In this document: piece by piece, positions 41,422 to 50,761 of the stretch
Layout: each line of letters begins with the position of its first letter
Position numbering within the stretch: the first letter of the stretch is position 1
From: VXPW01 sp965115815
GTDB lineage: Bacteria > Pseudomonadota > Alphaproteobacteria > TMED109
Assembly: GCA_965115815.1 (NCBI GenBank)
Contig: OZ220465.1
Location: 1,178,001 to 1,242,000, forward strand
Reading direction: 5' to 3'
Length of the DNA: 64,000 nt
Made by a program: the position numbers and the translations under genes
Notes under the pieces: model-generated
What the model was told of the DNA's origin: nothing
The model's input: only the letters and a program-made list of their open reading frames with translations
Database searches by the model: none

Positions 41422-41724
41422 TCACCCGTCCCGGCCGAATCCTCGGGGCAGCTCCAGTTCCGCCAAAAGATCAAGATCCAGGTCGTCCAGAGCTTCAAGG
41501 ACCGGGTCCAGGAGCTCTGCGGTGGCCGTGGTCTCCCGCGTCTCCGGCAGGGCCTGCCGCCCGTCCCGGTACTCCTCCCGGATCTTGCGGATCATGGCGA
41601 GGGCGTCGTGCAGCCGCGGACTGCGAGAGCGCCGATCCTTCGGCGTACGGTACGCGATCTTCGCCGCGCCCGCACGTCGACGAAGACGGTAGCGTCTCTG
41701 ACGTTCCGCGTTGGACCGGGCCAC
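41422..41724 (-). CDS. Small Arg-rich hypothetical protein
   Basis: About 100 residues: ARSNAERQRRYRLRRRAGAA, HDALAMIRKIREEYRDGR and a Leu/Asp-rich end (EALDDLDLDLLAELELP). SNAERQRRYR-type starts occur in many small phage- and transposon-associated proteins of unknown function. GTG 41724 is taken as the start. The frame is also open upstream to 41821, and if transposase copy C is removed it continues the IS110 transposase frame, so it may be a C-terminal extension of that protein. It ends beside the 79-bp tandem array. Confidence 0.45.
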   Translation of the reverse strand: MARSNAERQRRYRLRRRAGAAKIAYRTPKDRRSRSPRLHDALAMIRKIREEYRDGRQALPETRETTATAELLDPVLEALDDLDLDLLAELELPRGFGRDG

Positions 41725-42025
41725 GGCCGCGGATCTCCCGATCCCGGATTTCGTGCGATGCCGGTACGGAACGGCCGCGGCGGACGATCGAGGCGCCGTT
41801 CGGAGGGTCCGGTCTCCCGTCCTTTCAACAGCCCGTTGTTGACGCAAACTGGCTCATGCGGTTCCCTTCTGATTGGACGAATTCGAGTCCGGTCTTGAAT
41901 TTCCGCCACGCCTGCCAGATTTTCGCAGTACCCGGAAGCGGCTGACGTTTGCTGGGCCGGAAGCCCGCCATGCGGGCGAGATCGACCACGAAGGTGCGGA
42001 TGTCGGGCGGCTTCCCAGGCGGGGC

Positions 42026-42220
42026 CACGACGATCCCATGCTGATTCGGAGATGCGAAACCCGAATGCGTGGAGGCTCGGCTCATCACAGATCGCCTCCT
42101 TGAGATCGCAAGGTTCGGGCCAAGAAGGCCCCATCGAGCCTTGGTGGCACGATTGCAGCGCGACGCAAACTGAGAACATCTCGCCAGTCGTCGCCGGATC
42201 AGCAGCGTGGGATCACCGTG
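42026..42220. mobile_element. MITE family 3 (195 bp) inside transposase copy C
   Basis: Absent from the sister copy D. GGCGGGGC flanks it on both sides (42018-42025 and 42221-42228). The ends CACGACGATCCCATGCTGAT and CACGGTGATCCCACGCTGCT are inverted repeats with 16 of 20 matches. Confidence 0.85.
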
Positions 42221-44601
42221 GGCGGGGCACGGATGATGCGATCGTACCGGAGCCATCGGTAGAGAACCCCGATTTCGCGGTCGGTGAAGAACTCGAGGGC
42301 GGGGCGGTCGGGCGGGTCGCGCGCGAGGCGCTCGAGGTCCATGACCCGCCATGCGGTGATGGCATCGAAAGCGAGGCACGTGCGCAGGTCGTCGGCGTCC
42401 TGCAGCTTGCGTTCTTCGATCCGGGCGCCGACCTTGAGGACCCGGAAGTACTCCTCGAGGGTCCAGCGTGCCTCGTACCAGGCGACGATGCGTCGAGCGT
42501 GCGGGAGGTCGGCCTCGCCCTCGGTGGAGAGCAGCACCCAGTGGAGCGGATCGCGGCCCTTGGGCGGCCGGGCTTCCCGGACCGAGACGGCGAGCACGGG
42601 CATCGGCGTCCGGTCGTCCCGGTTTTTCGGCGGCACGAGGTGGACGGCGGCGGCGCGGAGCTCGAGGATCACGGTGCGCTGGAGGCGCGGACGGGGTCCG
42701 CCGCAGGCGGCGAGGTGGACCGTCTTCGTTCCCAGAACCGGCGGCTCCGCCATGGCCTCCCACAGGTCCGCCACGGAGCCGTCGCTGCGGACCACCCGTC
42801 GCTGCCGGCCGCGGTCGGAGCGTACGAGGAGCCCGACGCCGCCGGCGCGCGCCTGTACGAACCTTTCCCAGATGTCGCCTTCGCGGTCGCAGACCGTGAC
42901 CACCCGGGTGTCGGGGCAGGCGGCGGCCAGCTGGCGGGCGCGTTCGAGTCCCTGAAGCCAGCGCACACTCTCCGGCTTGACCGCGTCGCGGTCCGGGGCT
43001 GCCGTGCCCTCGCGCTCGGTGGCGTCGCGGTCCGGGGCTGCCGTGCCCTCGCGCTCGGTGGCGTCGCGGTCCGGGGCTGCCGTGCCCTCGCGCTCGGTGG
43101 CGTCGCGGTCCGGGGCTGCCGTGCCCTCGCGCTCGGTGGCGTCGCAGTCCGGGGCTTCCGTGTCCTCGCGCTCGGTGGCGTCGCGGTCCGGAGCTTCCGT
43201 GTCCTCGCGCTCGGTGGCGTCGCGGTCCGGGGCTTCCGTGTCCTCGCGCTCGGTGGCGTCGCGGTCCGGGGCTTCCGTGTCCTCGCGCTGGGTGGCGTTG
43301 AGGTCGATCACGCCGAGCGGGCGGCGGCCCTCGGTCACCGCCAGCGTGAAATGGGCAAGGATTCCCCGGGTGCCCGAGCCCCCGCCTCCAAGGTTCACCA
43401 ACCCTTTCGTCTTGCAGTGCCCGTTGTACTTCAGCGTCGTGGTGTCCTGCAGGGCGAGGACGACCCGCTCCTGCCGGCAGCGTTCGACCGTGGCTTCGGC
43501 GTGGGGATCGAGGATGTGTTCCATCGTGACCCGGGCGCTGGACAACAGCCGGTACGCGGCCTTCTGCGCGGCGGCGGACGGGAAGATCACGGGCAGGGAC
43601 GCGCCCGGAGCGTTCTCCCAAGCCCGGCCCATCGCCAGCACCCGCTGGCGCACGCGGCCGTCGGGATGCGAACCGCGACCATACTCGAGGTCGGCCCCGT
43701 CGGCGTTCCCGGGCCGCCACGGCTCCGACGTGGTACCGAGGACGATGCCCCGCTCCCGAGACAGGACCTCTCGCCAGCCCTCGGCCAAGGGCCGGATCCA
43801 CACCGCCTTCGGCGCGGTCGCACGGCCTCCCGGCGGCCGGCCCGAGGTCGGTTCGGCGCAGCGGCTCCACCCGGCCGCACGATAGCAGGTGCCGCGGTGC
43901 TCGGGTCCCACATACGTGTAGACCGCCTGCGGCCGGGTCCCGTGCGCCGCCTTCCAGTCCGCGGCCAGGCGCGCCGTCGACCGAGCCAGCACGTGCGAGG
44001 CCAGCCGGGCGACCCGGACGCCGGGCAGCAGGAGAAAGCGGTGCTGCTGGACCAGCTGCACCAGATTCGCGGCCCGCGCCGTCGCCGACCAGCCGATGGC
44101 CGCGTCCCGGGCCGCCTGATGCCAGCCTGCGGCCGTATACCCGAGGCCGCCGAGACGGCCGTGGCGCGACGACACGACCCAGAAGTTGAGGACCTTCCCC
44201 GGTCGGTGCTTCCAACCCTGCGGATGATGGGTCTCCATCATCTCGCGCCAGCGGCGCCGGTCCGGGGCCGCGCCCACCGGGACCAGGGTGACCGCCCCGA
44301 GATCCGCCAGCGTGCACGCCAGCTTCCGGTCCGGGTCGGTGCGCGCCACCTCGCCGCCCGGACGGCCCGGCGTGCGGCACGGACCCGGCCGCGCCGCGGG
44401 CAGCACGAACCCCGCCCGCTTCGCGATCCCGGGCAGAACCCCGCGCGCTTGGGACACGCAGGGCTGGCCCCGGGCGTTGCGCCAGTCCTCGCGTTCGCAC
44501 AGCTCGCGCGCCAGCGCATGACGCGTCCGGCCGTCCTCGGCCGCCGCCGCCTTCAGCCACTCGACCGTGTCGGCGCGGAGATGTCGAAGTCCGACTTGCA
44601 T
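42199..44601 (-). pseudogene. DUF4338-Tn5-type fusion transposase, copy C (C-terminus altered)
   Basis: 800 residues from ATG 44601 (MQVGLRHLRADTVEWLKAA). DUF4338 part: LADLGAVTLVPVGAAP, HGRLGGLGYTAAGWHQAARD, LLPGVRVARLASHVLARSTA, TYVGPEHRGTCYRAAGWSRC. Tn5-type part: Asp in LALQDTTTLKYNGHC, Asp in TVCDREGDIWE, and YEARWTLEEYFRVLKVGARI (Y-R-E-K). Between the first two Asp lie eight 13-residue repeats (ATEREDTEAPD-type), against five in copy D. The MITE insertion replaces the last about 60 residues with PPTVIPRC. The catalytic residues remain, but the C-terminal helices that normally follow are lost. Confidence 0.85.
42984..43298. repeat. 39-bp in-frame repeat array, eight units
   Basis: Eight copies of a 39-mer on the coding minus strand encode the 13-residue unit DATERE(D/G)T(E/A)APDR. 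Four units carry DTE and four GTA variants, arranged in two blocks. The first unit is NATQRE. The array lies in the catalytic domain before the second Asp. Confidence 0.9.
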
Positions 44602-45944
44602 GCCGTCACCATGACGGACGGACCGATGCACGTCAAGTGTGGCGGCATGAAAGGGTCTCCCGTCGGGACCGGATCCGGGCGAGCGGTCCGTTCGCGAGCA
44701 TTCGCCTGGCTTCGGCGGGCGGGGTCGTACAGGGTCTGAGTTTCCCGCATCGCACAGACCACCGCGAGCAGGCGGTCCGCGACGGAGCGCAAGGCCCGCG
44801 CATGCCGGTGGCCGCGAAGTCGCAGGGCCTGGTACTGGGCCCGGCGGACCGGATCCTGCGGCAGGGCGACCCGTGCCCAGGGGTAGACGGCGTCCTGCAG
44901 ACGATGATGGGCGGCCCGCCGACGGACCCCGATCCGGGACGTGCCGGAACGCCGGGTGACGGGGGCCACACCGGACCGGCACCGCAGAGCTGGGTCGTCG
45001 CGTCGTCGCAGGGCATCGGGTGCTTCTGCCAGCAGCGTGGCCCGAACGATCCTGCCGACGCCGGGAAGCGACCTCCGGATCTCTGCGTCCCGCGGCCCCG
45101 CCTGCCCCGATGCGGATTCCGGGGCGGCTTCCTGCTGCATCCCGGCCGCCGTCTGCCGGTCGATCTCCGGTTGTACCTCCGTCCGCGGTCCGGTGACGAG
45201 GTCGAGCTGGGCGAACCCCACCCGGAGAGGGCTCACGGCCGCTTCCGTGGTGCCGTCTGCCACTCGGAGGGCCGGTGTGCGGAGCGTCTTCCGGACGGTG
45301 TCGGCATGCAGGCGGCGCACGCGATGCCGCCGCACGAGCCGGGTCACGGTACTGGCGCGGAGTCGCCGGGCTCGGTCCGGGGTCGGGACGAGTTCCCAAC
45401 GTTCCCGGAACCACGTCCGCGAGAGATCGCTCTCGAGCTCGAGAAGCTGCGGGTAGTACCGCCAAAGTTGCGGACGGATCCGGTTGACCAGGCGCGTCCG
45501 CGGGTGGGTCCGATCCCGGGCCATGCGCGATGCTTCCCGCAGCTGGATGACCGCCGGAGAGATCGGATCGATGCGTCGGAAGGCCGGGCCATCGGTGCGC
45601 AGGGCTCCGGCCAGAACCCGAGCATCGCGGCGGTCGTCCTTGGCTCCGGCCGGCGACCCGCGGTCCCGGAAGCGATCCAGTTGCTTCGGGTTGATCGCAT
45701 GCAGGACCCGACCGCGTTCCATCCGGGACTCGACCCCCGGTCCGTGTGGAACCTCGATGGCGACCCCGATGATGTCCGGTGGGGTCTGCGTGACGGCCAG
45801 CAGCCCGTCCGCCATCTGCGCCAGGCCCGTTCCGCCAGGGGGGAAGGATCGCTCCTTCTGCACGACGCCGGAAGCGTCGAGGATGCATCCGTGGTGGTGC
45901 TCGGACCCCCAGTCGATGCCGACGAAAAACTTCAATGTATTCAT
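44553..45944 (-). CDS. IS110-family transposase (3' end interrupted by copy C)
   Basis: MNTLKFFVGIDWGSEHHHG at ATG 45944 begins the RuvC-like DEDD domain. Other acidic residues lie in VAIEVPHGPG and in GAKDDRRDARVLAGAL. The C-terminal Tnp_20 domain has RRSLPGVGRIVRATLLAEAP and GVAPVTRRSGTS with the family Ser. IS110 enzymes recombine DNA with a bridge RNA made from the element's noncoding end. The native frame is contiguous to 44654, where copy C is inserted; the last about 34 codons to 44553 belong to copy C. The noncoding stretch 45945-46185 upstream is the likely place of the bridge RNA gene. Confidence 0.83.
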   Translation of the reverse strand: MNTLKFFVGIDWGSEHHHGCILDASGVVQKERSFPPGGTGLAQMADGLLAVTQTPPDIIGVAIEVPHGPGVESRMERGRVLHAINPKQLDRFRDRGSPAGAKDDRRDARVLAGALRTDGPAFRRIDPISPAVIQLREASRMARDRTHPRTRLVNRIRPQLWRYYPQLLELESDLSRTWFRERWELVPTPDRARRLRASTVTRLVRRHRVRRLHADTVRKTLRTPALRVADGTTEAAVSPLRVGFAQLDLVTGPRTEVQPEIDRQTAAGMQQEAAPESASGQAGPRDAEIRRSLPGVGRIVRATLLAEAPDALRRRDDPALRCRSGVAPVTRRSGTSRIGVRRRAAHHRLQDAVYPWARVALPQDPVRRAQYQALRLRGHRHARALRSVADRLLAVVCAMRETQTLYDPARRSQANARERTARPDPVPTGDPFMPPHLTCIGPSVMVTACKSDFDISAPTRSSG

Positions 45945-46185
45945 GATTTCCGGTTCCTCGGAATCAGGATTGCGGTCGGTGGGCCGCCAGGATGCGGATC
46001 GGTCCCTGCACGGGCGCTCGGAGGCGCAAACTTCCCACGGGATCTCCATCCTGGCCTCGGATCGGGGCACAGGTCCTCCCCAGGTGCTCTACGGCACAGG
46101 GGTCGTTGGGTCGCTCCCGATCCGGAGGCCCGTCCCGTTCACGAGGAACGGGGCCTTCACCATGGCAGGAACCATGGATGGGCTG

Positions 46186-46249
46186 CAGCCGCCGCCTCCC
46201 CCCGGGCCCCGAGCGCTAGCGCTCGGGGCCCGGGGGGAGGCGGCGGCTG
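46186..46249. repeat. Perfect 64-bp palindrome
   Basis: Two 32-bp arms without spacer, centred between 46217 and 46218, around GAGCGCTAGCGCTC. Every base pair matches from 46186 to 46249. It lies about 240 bp upstream of the IS110 start codon. Confidence 0.92.
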
Positions 46250-46269
46250 GCGCTGGAAATCGCGCGCGT

Positions 46270-47392
46270 GAATGGTGCAGGGGTCCGCAACGCGACCGGG
46301 CACCTCGCGCGGGGACGTCGCGGGTCCGCCGTGCGGGGCGGTGGAGCGGGTTCCGTGGGCTGCCGTTCCCCTCCGCCGGAGATCTGCGCTTGACGTTGTA
46401 GGAGGGACCCTCTCCAAGATGGTCCATCAGGGCGGACCGCGTCGGAGGTGTGGATGGCGGCAGGGTAGGGATCGAAGGCGACGACGGGTCGGAGCCCGGC
46501 GATCGTCGCGGCCCGGCCGCCGCAGGACGTGTACCTGGAGGCGTTCCTTGGGGGCGGTGCGATCCGGACGCGCCCGCCGCCGGCGCGGCGCAACCTCGGC
46601 CTCGACCTCCCCCGCCGGGCGATCGACCCCTTCCGCTGTGAGTACCCGGTGGAACGTCACCCGGGCTGCGCCCTGCAGGTTCTCGCGACCGTCGCCTCGG
46701 GCCGGCCGCACGGGCCCACGTGCGCGGGCCGGAACTCGATCGTCCGGTAGCGCCGCGCCGGCGGCGGGCGCGTCCGGATGCCGCGGCGCTCCAAGGTCTC
46801 CAGCATCCCGAGGCCGGCCCCGACCCTGGAGCCGCCCTTTGCGGTCGTCCCGTGAAGGGGCTCGCAGAGGGTCTTCGCCCGCTCGGTGCGGCGGCAGGGG
46901 GAACACCGACCCACGGTCTCCCGAACCTCCGCGATCGGCGGGCGGGTCCGGCGGCGGCCCGAACAGGGGGTCGACTTCAGGTCGATGATTCGTTGGTCCA
47001 TGGGGATTCCCGCAGCCACGATTCGACGACAGCATGCGAATCGGCGGGCGCTTGTCAAGCGGTGCGTGGACGACCCGCCCACGCACCGAAACGTCACCTC
47101 CTATCCAAGGCCTGCCGGTATGGGAACACCGCCGTCACCTCGACGCACCTATCCGAATGCCATTGTCCCGCCGGGCGATCGACCCGTCGTCGCCTTCGAT
47201 CCCTACCCGGCCGCCATCCACACCTCCGACGCGGTCCGCCCCGATGGCCCATCTTGGAGAGGGTCCCTCCTACAACGTCAAGCGCAGATCTCCGGCGGAG
47301 GGGAACGGCAGCCCACGGAACCCGCTCCACCGGACCGCACGGCGGACCCGCGACGTCCCGCGCGGGGTGCCCGGTCGCGTTGCGGACCCCTC
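46270..47392. repeat. 1.1-kb segment bounded by about 220-bp inverted repeats
   Basis: 46270-46491 is repeated in inverted form at about 47180-47392 with only a few differences. The core (about 46492-47179) includes a second, frameshifted copy of the dispersed repeat seen at 28661-29226 (LEAFLGGGA, RRAID). On the minus strand it reads MDQRIIDLKS and ERRGIRTRPPPARR, reminiscent of DUF4338 N-termini but too degraded to assign. No intact gene. Confidence 0.6.
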
Positions 47393-47565
47393 CCCACAAG
47401 GCCGGAACGGGGAGCGGCAGCCGAAGATCGACCCACTTCTTGTCAGACGGACCCCGTGCATCCGGTCCTCGGCCGCAAGCGAGTGAAAGGGGCACGGAAC
47501 AATGCCGGATCCGAACCCGTCAGGAAAAACGATTCGTCATCAGTAGGGGGGGGGTGAGTAGATAC
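47390..47565. repeat. Inverted copy of the MITE-1 parent end
   Basis: Reverse complement of 40729-40905 over about 175 bp, ending GAGTAGATAC at 47565. With 40729 it brackets the region of nested elements between the methylase fragment and the RTX fragment. Confidence 0.7.
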
Positions 47566-47595
47566 ACCTGTCATTGACAGAGGGAGCATCGCAAC

Positions 47596-47642
47596 ATGGC
47601 GACTGGTAAAACCATTACCGGGACTCCGGACCATGATAATTA
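47596..47642 (+). pseudogene. 5' fragment of an RTX gene, cut by ISNCY element E
   Basis: ATG 47596 has AGAGGGAG some 12 bases upstream and encodes MATGKTITGTPDHDN, then AATTA and the element. The start matches the other RTX gene of the window (TITGTPGDD after its ATG at 53283). Joining AATTA at 47638-47642 to AATTA at 62918-62922 gives a continuous frame of 293 codons into the RTX repeats at 62923-63754, so this is probably the missing 5' end of that gene. Confidence 0.65.
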
Positions 47643-49453
47643 GTGCCCGCACCGAAAATGGTCATTTTGGCGGCCCTTCCGGCGAAATTTCGGGTTGGAC
47701 CCACCCTCCGGGGCCTCCGGTCGCTCCGTTTCCAGGGGATTCCTGCCGATTCGCAGCGGCATCCGGGCTCTTCCCACCCAGAATCCGGACGCTAGGGCGA
47801 GCGGTTCCGTTCCCGCTCCCGGCGAGCTTCGCGGATGGGGTGGGGGCGCCGCTGTCAGGCGGCGCGTCTTCGTCGTCGTCGGGCTTGGGCCCGGGCTTGT
47901 CTCTGCAGCAGCAACCCGATGCGGTGGACATTGAAGGCCACCATGGAGAGCGCCACCATCCGCGCAAAACCCTCCGCCCCATACGACAGGACCCGATCCA
48001 TGCCGCGCTGCTCGAGATTATTGATGGCGGACTCCACGGCCGGATGCTGCCGGCGCATCTCCCGGAACGTTGGGTCGGCGGCCCGTTTCCGGTCGGCCGG
48101 ACCGAGTTTTCCCTTCTTCGGAAGCACGTTGTGATCCAGCAGTTCGTCCAGTGCGATCCGGTTGGAGGGACTGTGGAACCCCCGATCGAAGCTGCACAGG
48201 CGGAGGTCGGGGAAGCGGGCCTGCGCTTCCCGGATCATGGGCACGGCATGATCCACGTCTCCGCCTTCCCACAGGATCCGGGAGTGTAGGAGGAAGCCGT
48301 GCTGATCCTCCAGCACGGCCACCGGCACTCCGAGTTCCACCGGAACCCCGGCCTTGCCCTTCACGCACCAGCGCGTGTGCTCCTCGAAGATCGAAAACAC
48401 CTTCTCTTCCTGCGGGATCTTCTCGCCTTTCAGCAGGCGGCGGTCCACTTGGTCGAGCTGCCTCCGGGCATGCTTGAGGTACGATTCGATCCGGAGAATC
48501 CTGGGGGCTCCGACGCCGTGCTCCCGAAGCGCGGGAACCGTCGCTTCCGCCCGTCGGACCTCCTCCCAGCAGGCGTCGAGGTACGCTTGGATCGGCCCCG
48601 GACGGGCCCGCCGGGTCCGCCGAACCTTCTGAAAGAGCCGCTGCAGCCTCCGGCTCCGATGCCGCCACTGCCGCCATCCGGACACCCCCGCCCGCAGGGT
48701 TGAGCGGCCCGTCTCGCGCACCAGGCAACGCATCGCATCCCACAGCAGGTTGACGTCCGTCGGGAAGTGCACATCCGTCTTCACCACGAACGAATCACAG
48801 CGGCCCCGCAGGGGCTCCTTCGACGGGCGACCGCCCGGGCCGCTCTTCCGCTTCCGCTTCCGCACCAGCGCATGGCCGCTCTCCGCGATCCGCTGCAACA
48901 CCTCCCCCAGCACGTCCGGCGTCAGCAGGCTCACGTTGTGTACCACCGTGGGATACCGGTACCGGGTCTCGTCCCAGAAGCCGGAGTGTCCCAGAAACTT
49001 CCGAACGGTATGGTGTTGGTTCACCAGCTCGTGCAGACGATCGAAGTCACACCCCAGGACCTGCTTCAGGAGACCCATCACGAGGATCCTCCACAGCTCC
49101 ATGCCGGGACGCCCTTTCGTGTGGGACACCTCGGGAAGGATCCCCTGCTCCAGGATCTCGAACAACCGGGCACGAACCGACCGGTCGGCATACACGTGCC
49201 GAAGCCCGAGCAGCAGCGGCGGAATGTCATCCCGCGAGTTCTCGTCGATCTCGATCTCCTCGATCGCAACCTGACCCAATTCCATCTGCAGGCGAATGAC
49301 GTTTCGCATGGCAATTCTCGCGAAGATTTCCGAAAATCCGGCCGATTCTCGACCTCATCGGCCGATTCCCGCATCAAAGCGGGATTCTTCGTCCCCTCTA
49401 TATCACGATTCCACTTTCAGAGTCAAACCATTGTACTTTTTCGGTGCGGGCAC
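47643..49453. mobile_element. ISNCY-family element E (intact)
   Basis: Perfect inverted 16-mer GTGCCCGCACCGAAAA at both ends. AATTA precedes the left end (47638-47642), and G-AATTA follows the right end (49455-49459). One intact transposase gene on the minus strand. Likely the source of the shared target preference for AATTA seen at element F and at the small relative at 62724. Confidence 0.82.
47855..49309 (-). CDS. ISNCY-family transposase
   Basis: A 484-residue protein, apparently complete. Landmarks: ELGQVAIEEIEIDENSRDDI, GRPGMELWRILVMGLLKQVL, GCDFDRLHELVNQHHTVRKF, LRGRCDSFVVKTDVHFPTDV, LGVPVAVLEDQHGFLLHSRI and LRLCSFDRGFHSPSNR, then RQHPAVESAINNLEQRGMDR. The Asp residues of KTDVHFPTD and SFDRGFH and the Glu of VESAINNLE are candidate catalytic residues of the DDE fold. 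The basic tail (RRRRRRAA) would bind DNA. Start ATG 49309. The element is bounded by matching inverted repeats and looks able to move. Confidence 0.83.
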   Translation of the reverse strand: MRNVIRLQMELGQVAIEEIEIDENSRDDIPPLLLGLRHVYADRSVRARLFEILEQGILPEVSHTKGRPGMELWRILVMGLLKQVLGCDFDRLHELVNQHHTVRKFLGHSGFWDETRYRYPTVVHNVSLLTPDVLGEVLQRIAESGHALVRKRKRKSGPGGRPSKEPLRGRCDSFVVKTDVHFPTDVNLLWDAMRCLVRETGRSTLRAGVSGWRQWRHRSRRLQRLFQKVRRTRRARPGPIQAYLDACWEEVRRAEATVPALREHGVGAPRILRIESYLKHARRQLDQVDRRLLKGEKIPQEEKVFSIFEEHTRWCVKGKAGVPVELGVPVAVLEDQHGFLLHSRILWEGGDVDHAVPMIREAQARFPDLRLCSFDRGFHSPSNRIALDELLDHNVLPKKGKLGPADRKRAADPTFREMRRQHPAVESAINNLEQRGMDRVLSYGAEGFARMVALSMVAFNVHRIGLLLQRQARAQARRRRRRAA

Positions 49454-49516
49454 GAATTACTCGTGGGGGGTCGAAACTTTTTCCGGGTCCAATCTTGCGC
49501 GCCGCGGCGGGTTGGG

Positions 49517-49571
49517 TCGGCTTGACGCGCGGCCGGGATCCCGCCGGATCCCGGCCGCGTCAAGCCGAACC
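49517..49571 (-). terminator. Strong hairpin behind the RTX II gene
   Basis: Arms of about 24 bp (GGCTTGACGCG-CGGCCGGGATCC with its complement) around a CGCC loop, with two extra bases in one arm. It lies 2 bases beyond the stop of the RTX II gene. No T-run follows, so it may end transcription with Rho or protect the mRNA. Confidence 0.55.
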
Positions 49572-50761
49572 GTCAAGCGAAATGGAAGTCGGATTCGTCA
49601 AGCTCAACATCGGCGGCAAGGTGTCTGAGCTCGATTTGCCACGACAAGTCCTCGCCTGGGTCCAGATCTTCCGCTTCCGCATCGCTGTAAACGATGGCGC
49701 GGTTTTCCTTGACGCCAGAGGGAGAAACAACCGTCAAATATACGATTTCGAGATCTTCAAACTCGCTGACACCGTCGATCCCTTCTATTTGAATCCGGTC
49801 GTCCGACCGATCGAAGTCAAGGATCGTGTCCTTTCCGCTGTCTTGCCTGAACACGAAGACATCCTTGCCGGTCTCGCCTTTGAGCTCGTCGGTGCCGGCG
49901 TTGCCGTGCAGCGTATCGTCGCCGGCCCCGCCGTGGAGCTCGTCGTTGCCGGCGTTGCCCCAGAGCTCGTCGTTGCCGGTGCCGCCGTAGAGGAAGTCGT
50001 TGCCGGCGTCGCCGGCGAGCACGTCGTTGCCGCCGCCGCCGTACATGCGGTCGGTGCCGTTGCCGCCTTGCAGGAAGTCGTTGCCGGGGTCGCTGAGGAA
50101 TTTGTCGCCGCCGTAGATATGGTCGTCGCCGTCGCCGCCCTTCAGCCAGTCGTTGCCGGCCCCGCCGTAGAGCCAGTCGGTGTCGTTGCCGCCGTCCAGG
50201 AAGTCGCGGCCGGCTTCGCCGTAGAGGTAGTCGATACCGTCGCCGCCGAACAGATGGTCCGAGTGCTTGTCCATCAATTCGGGATCCCGGTTCGGGTCCG
50301 ATCCTTTCGGGTCCGCGTTGTCGCCGCCCCAAAGCTTGTCGGTGCCGGCCCCGCCGTACATCCGGTCCGCGCCGGCCCCGCCGTGGAGCTCGTCGGTGCC
50401 GGCGTCGCCGTGGAGCTCGTCGGTGCCGGCGCCGCCGTGGAGCTCGTCGTCGCCGTCGCCGCCGTGGAGCTCGTCGTCGCCGTCGTCGCCGTGGAGCTCG
50501 TCGGTGCCGGCGTCGCCGTGGAGCTCGTCGGTGCCGGCGCCGCCGTGGAGCTCGTCGTCGCCGTCGCCGCCGCGGAGCTCGTCGTCGCCGCGGCGGCCGT
50601 AGAGCTCGTCGTCGCCGGCGTAGCCCCAGATCCGGTCGTCGCCGTTCTTGCCGTAGAGCTCGTCGTCGCCGGCCAGACCGTGAATCTGGTCGTCGCGGCG
50701 GCCGCCGTAGAGCTTGTCGTCACCGGGGGCTTTCAATAGCCCGTTGTTGACGCAATCTGGC

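Larger units (their letters stand above)
41822..44653. mobile_element. DUF4338-Tn5-type insertion sequence, copy C
   Basis: Ends CTTTCA...GCC...TTGACG in inverted orientation (41822 onward and 44653 backward), the same as copy D. GGTCTCCCGTC is directly repeated at 41811-41821 and 44654-44664. It is inserted in the 3' part of an IS110 transposase frame. A 195-bp MITE is inserted inside it near its 3' end (42026-42220). Confidence 0.88.

Noticed and set aside
42052..44739. Long plus-strand frame opposite transposase copy C (and 50783-53833 opposite copy D)
   Set aside because: Antisense frames kept open by GC-rich codon bias. The minus strand carries recognisable domains and catalytic motifs.
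40729..47565. One 6.8-kb transposon with inverted ends
   Set aside because: The 8-base flanks do not match, unlike the two small MITE copies, and the content is several independent insertions. It is more likely two separate ends.
49444..50739. Long plus-strand frame of Val-Val-Ala-Gly-Val-Ala type repeats
   Set aside because: This is the antisense of the RTX II repeats; the minus strand gives the known GGxGxDxL nonapeptides. The same applies to 53446-54315 and 62873-63481.
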